Assembly: GCA_013698215.1 (NCBI GenBank)
Contig: JACCVJ010000366.1
Location: 1 to 7,988, forward strand
DNA from: Tatlockia sp.
GTDB lineage: Bacteria; Cyanobacteriota; Cyanobacteriia; Cyanobacteriales; Chroococcidiopsidaceae
Reading direction: 5' to 3'
Length of the DNA: 7,988 nucleotides
The position numbers were made by a program, and so were the translations under genes. Shown one piece after another: positions 5,995-7,988 of this stretch (the first letter of the stretch is position 1; each line of letters starts with the position of its first letter). A model generated the notes under the pieces. The model had not been told where the DNA came from. It did not search any database and was given only the letters and a program-made list of their open reading frames with translations.

Positions 5995-6900
5995 GTGGTA
6001 GATTTTGGAAAAGTAATTACAGCAATGATTACGCCGTTTAAAGCCGATGGTAGCGTAAATTATGCTGTAACTGAACAATTAGCAGCACATTTAGCCGCCA
6101 ATGGCAGCGATACAATCGTTGTGTGCGGGACAACCGGAGAATCGCCCACACTAACTTGGGATGAAGAATATCAGCTATTTCAAGTAGTGTTGCAGGCGGT
6201 AGCAGGAAAAGCTTTGGTAATGGCAGGTACGGGGTCAAATTCGACTACTGAAGCTGTCGCTGCGACCCAAAAAGCAGCTAGAATAGGAGTACATGGAGCT
6301 TTACAAGTTGTTCCTTACTATAACAAGCCACCCCAAGCCGGACTATACCATCACTTTCGGGAAATTGCCTCTGCTTGCCCCGATTTACCTATAGTGTTGT
6401 ACAACGTCCCCAGTCGTACCAGTCAAAATCTCCTTCCTGAGACGGTAGCTCGTCTAGCGGAAATTGATAATATTGTAGGTATCAAAGAAGCGGCGGGAAG
6501 CTTAGACCAAACAAGTGAAATTAGCCGATTGACACCTAGAGAATTTCAAATTTACTCTGGTGATGACTCTCTAACTTTGCCAATGTTAGCAGTGGGTGCT
6601 AAAGGGGTAGTTAGTGTTGCAAGTCATTTAGTAGGCGCACAGTTGCAGCAAATGATTGAAGCTTTTGAAACAGGCAAAGTTAGTCTGGCAACTAACATTC
6701 ATTTGCAATTATTTCCCTTATTTAAGGCTTTGTTTATTACTGCTAATCCAATTCCTGTAAAGATGGCGCTTAAACTCAAAGGTTGGGACGTAGGTTCGAC
6801 TCGTTTACCATTGCAATGCGAAGAAGAAGACAAGATAATTAAAACCTTAGAAAAAGTTTTGCAAGATATTGATACCAAAATTAAAGATTTGGCTTATTAA
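5995..6900 (+). CDS. dapA: 4-hydroxy-tetrahydrodipicolinate synthase (dihydrodipicolinate synthase)
   Basis: DapA condenses aspartate semialdehyde with pyruvate, the first committed step to diaminopimelate and lysine. The protein has 301 residues and forms a TIM barrel with a helical C-terminal part. The Schiff-base lysine is Lys164 in VGIKEAAGS. Tyr136 and Arg141 lie in LYNVPSRT, the GTTGES substrate-binding motif is at 45-50, and Tyr108/Tyr109 in VPYYNKPPQ supply the tyrosine contributed to a neighbouring subunit. All expected catalytic residues are present. The start is the GTG at 5995 with a GAGGAG site upstream. The gene lies directly behind asd, so the enzyme and its substrate supplier are co-expressed. 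Whether lysine feedback inhibition applies cannot be judged from this reading. Confidence 0.97.
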   Translation: MVDFGKVITAMITPFKADGSVNYAVTEQLAAHLAANGSDTIVVCGTTGESPTLTWDEEYQLFQVVLQAVAGKALVMAGTGSNSTTEAVAATQKAARIGVHGALQVVPYYNKPPQAGLYHHFREIASACPDLPIVLYNVPSRTSQNLLPETVARLAEIDNIVGIKEAAGSLDQTSEISRLTPREFQIYSGDDSLTLPMLAVGAKGVVSVASHLVGAQLQQMIEAFETGKVSLATNIHLQLFPLFKALFITANPIPVKMALKLKGWDVGSTRLPLQCEEEDKIIKTLEKVLQDIDTKIKDLAY

Positions 6901-7070
6901 CTACCTTTTAATAAAGGCAGAAAGTATAAATACAATCGGGGTTTTAATCACCCTTAAATTGCAGAACATTTACATAAAAAATTTGCTAGAAACTTAGCTC
7001 CCTAGGGAAAAATGAGAAATTCTACAGTTTTTATATTAAACACAATTAACCTATCGTTCAAAGGATTAAC
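6901..7070 (+). other. Intergenic gap between dapA and rnj (170 bp)
   Basis: Contents are modest. Right after the dapA stop, CCTTT/AAAGG forms a 5-bp stem with a TAAT loop (6904-6917). At 6939-6953, GGGT/ACCC forms a 4-bp stem followed by TTAAATT. Both are too weak to call terminators. A perfect 10-bp palindrome TCCCTAGGGA lies at 6999-7008. TATATT at 7033-7038 resembles a -10 box but has no matching -35. AAGGA at 7061-7065, 5 nt before the rnj ATG, is the ribosome-binding site. The spacing suggests that rnj may have its own promoter or a long leader. Confidence 0.5.
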
Positions 7071-7988
7071 ATGGCAAAAAATACATCACCAGTAGTAAAA
7101 ATTATTCCCCTTGGCGGCTTGCATGAAATTGGTAAAAACACCTGTGTATTTGAGTGTAACGACGAAATAATTTTATTAGATGCGGGATTAGCTTTTCCCA
7201 CTGATGGAATGCACGGAGTAAATATTGTGCTTCCTGATATGACCTATCTGCGCGACAATCGCCATAAAATAAAAGGCATGATTGTGACTCACGGACATGA
7301 GGATCATATTGGTGGGATAGCTTTTCACCTTAGACAGCTAGAAATTCCGGTAATTTATGGGCCAAGGTTAGCACTAGCAATGCTAGAAGGTAAACTTGAA
7401 GAAGCTGGAATGCGCGATCGCACAGAATTACGCAGTGTTAGACCTCGTGAGACAGTAAGGCTAGGTTCGCAATTTATTGTCGAATTTATCCGCAATACTC
7501 ACTCTATTGCCGATAGTTATACCATCGCTTTGCACACACCCGCCGGGGTAATTATCCATACTGGAGACTTCAAGTTTGACCATACTCCTGTTGATGGCGA
7601 ATTTTTTGATATCCAGAGGTTAGCAGAACATGGCGAAAAAGGCGTACTTTGTCTCCTTAGCGATTCGACAAATTCTGAAGTACCAGGCTACACCGCTTCA
7701 GAGAGATCGGTATATCCAAATCTAGAACGGGTATTTAGTCAAGCGAAAGGGCGAATTTTAGTTACTACTTTTGCTTCTTCCGTCCACCGTATTAACATGA
7801 TTTTGGATATAGCCAGAAAACAAAATCGCGTGGTGGGGATAGTAGGGCGCTCGATGCTAAGCTTGATTGCTCACGCCCGTAACTTAGGTTATATCAAGTG
7901 CGAAGACAACTTGCTGCAACCATTGCAAGCCTTGCGGAACTTACCGGAAGAAAAAGTATTGATTTTGACAACTGGCTCTCAAGGCGAA
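7071..7988 (+). CDS. rnj: Ribonuclease J, N-terminal part (cut by the window end)
   Basis: RNase J is a metallo-beta-lactamase/beta-CASP ribonuclease with endonuclease and 5'-to-3' exonuclease activity in mRNA decay and RNA processing. The frame is open from the ATG at 7071 through the last base of the window, giving 306 codons without a stop; roughly half the usual length is present. The zinc-binding motif HGHEDH is at 74-79, His144 lies in NTHSIADS, Asp166 in HTGDFKFD, and DSTNSE is at 198-203. The family N-terminus PLGGLHEIGKN is at 13-23. The beta-CASP domain begins at about residue 215 (GRILVTTFASSVHR at 227-240). The remaining beta-CASP histidine motif, the end of the metallo-beta-lactamase domain and the C-terminal domain lie beyond the window. 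The start is supported by AAGGA 5 nt upstream and an in-frame stop at 7047-7049. The gene is only loosely linked to dapA, 170 bp upstream. Confidence 0.95.
   Translation, partial: MAKNTSPVVKIIPLGGLHEIGKNTCVFECNDEIILLDAGLAFPTDGMHGVNIVLPDMTYLRDNRHKIKGMIVTHGHEDHIGGIAFHLRQLEIPVIYGPRLALAMLEGKLEEAGMRDRTELRSVRPRETVRLGSQFIVEFIRNTHSIADSYTIALHTPAGVIIHTGDFKFDHTPVDGEFFDIQRLAEHGEKGVLCLLSDSTNSEVPGYTASERSVYPNLERVFSQAKGRILVTTFASSVHRINMILDIARKQNRVVGIVGRSMLSLIAHARNLGYIKCEDNLLQPLQALRNLPEEKVLILTTGSQGE

Noticed and set aside
5516..6238. Minus-strand open frames opposite asd and dapA (5516-5719, 5890-6078, 6038-6238)
   Set aside because: They overlap conserved catalytic regions of real genes in antisense and show no independent coding evidence.
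7012..7095. Plus-strand 27-codon frame overlapping the rnj start out of frame
   Set aside because: Its ribosome-binding site is poorly spaced, its content is AT-driven, and it overlaps the well-supported rnj start. A leader peptide is possible but unsupported.
1..7988. CRISPR array, insertion sequence, prophage or defence system
   Set aside because: There are no regularly spaced direct repeats, transposase motifs, terminal inverted repeats or defence-type domains. All long frames are housekeeping genes plus one hydrolase.

Overview
The window is a stretch of cyanobacterial chromosome. Three things point there. The proteins are of cyanobacterial type: a ClpP2-like protease subunit, a ClpX with a cyanobacterial-style N-terminus, a trigger factor with an acidic C-terminal tail, and RNase J. 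The gene order, tig-clpP-clpX divergent from asd-dapA-rnj, is one I associate with cyanobacteria. The palindrome GCGATCGC (HIP1), abundant in many cyanobacteria, occurs six times in 8 kb (42-49, 363-370, 1141-1148, 4695-4702, 5101-5108, 7414-7421). Base composition is moderately AT-rich. The genus cannot be settled from the sequence alone.

Left half, minus strand (reading from 4497 down to 63): tig (trigger factor), a 141-bp gap with two stem-loops, clpP (ClpP2-like peptidase), clpX (unfoldase), then an alpha/beta hydrolase that starts 3 bp after the clpX stop. A perfect 10-bp stem-loop at 22-57 probably ends the unit. The first three genes form a protein-quality-control set: ribosome-bound folding followed by ATP-driven degradation. 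The hydrolase has no obvious functional link and may simply be co-transcribed.

Middle, 4498-4922: a 425-bp divergent control region. It holds an imperfect direct repeat (4632-4692), a HIP1 site, an AT-rich tract before asd, and a short minus-strand open frame (4674-4805) that could be a small gene. I found no convincing sigma-70 promoter.

Right half, plus strand: asd (TTG start) and dapA (GTG start) are 25 bp apart, and each has a strong Shine-Dalgarno sequence. They encode consecutive steps into the diaminopimelate/lysine branch, which feeds peptidoglycan and lysine synthesis. After a 170-bp gap comes the first 306 codons of rnj (RNase J), which runs off the window.

Two starts should be moved inward from the longest open frames: clpX to the ATG at 2285 and tig to the ATG at 4497. 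There are no RNA genes, mobile elements, CRISPR arrays or broken genes. This is mostly an ordinary, conserved housekeeping region. The parts worth a second look are the divergent intergenic region, the stem-loops between tig and clpP, and the hydrolase at the end of the clp unit.
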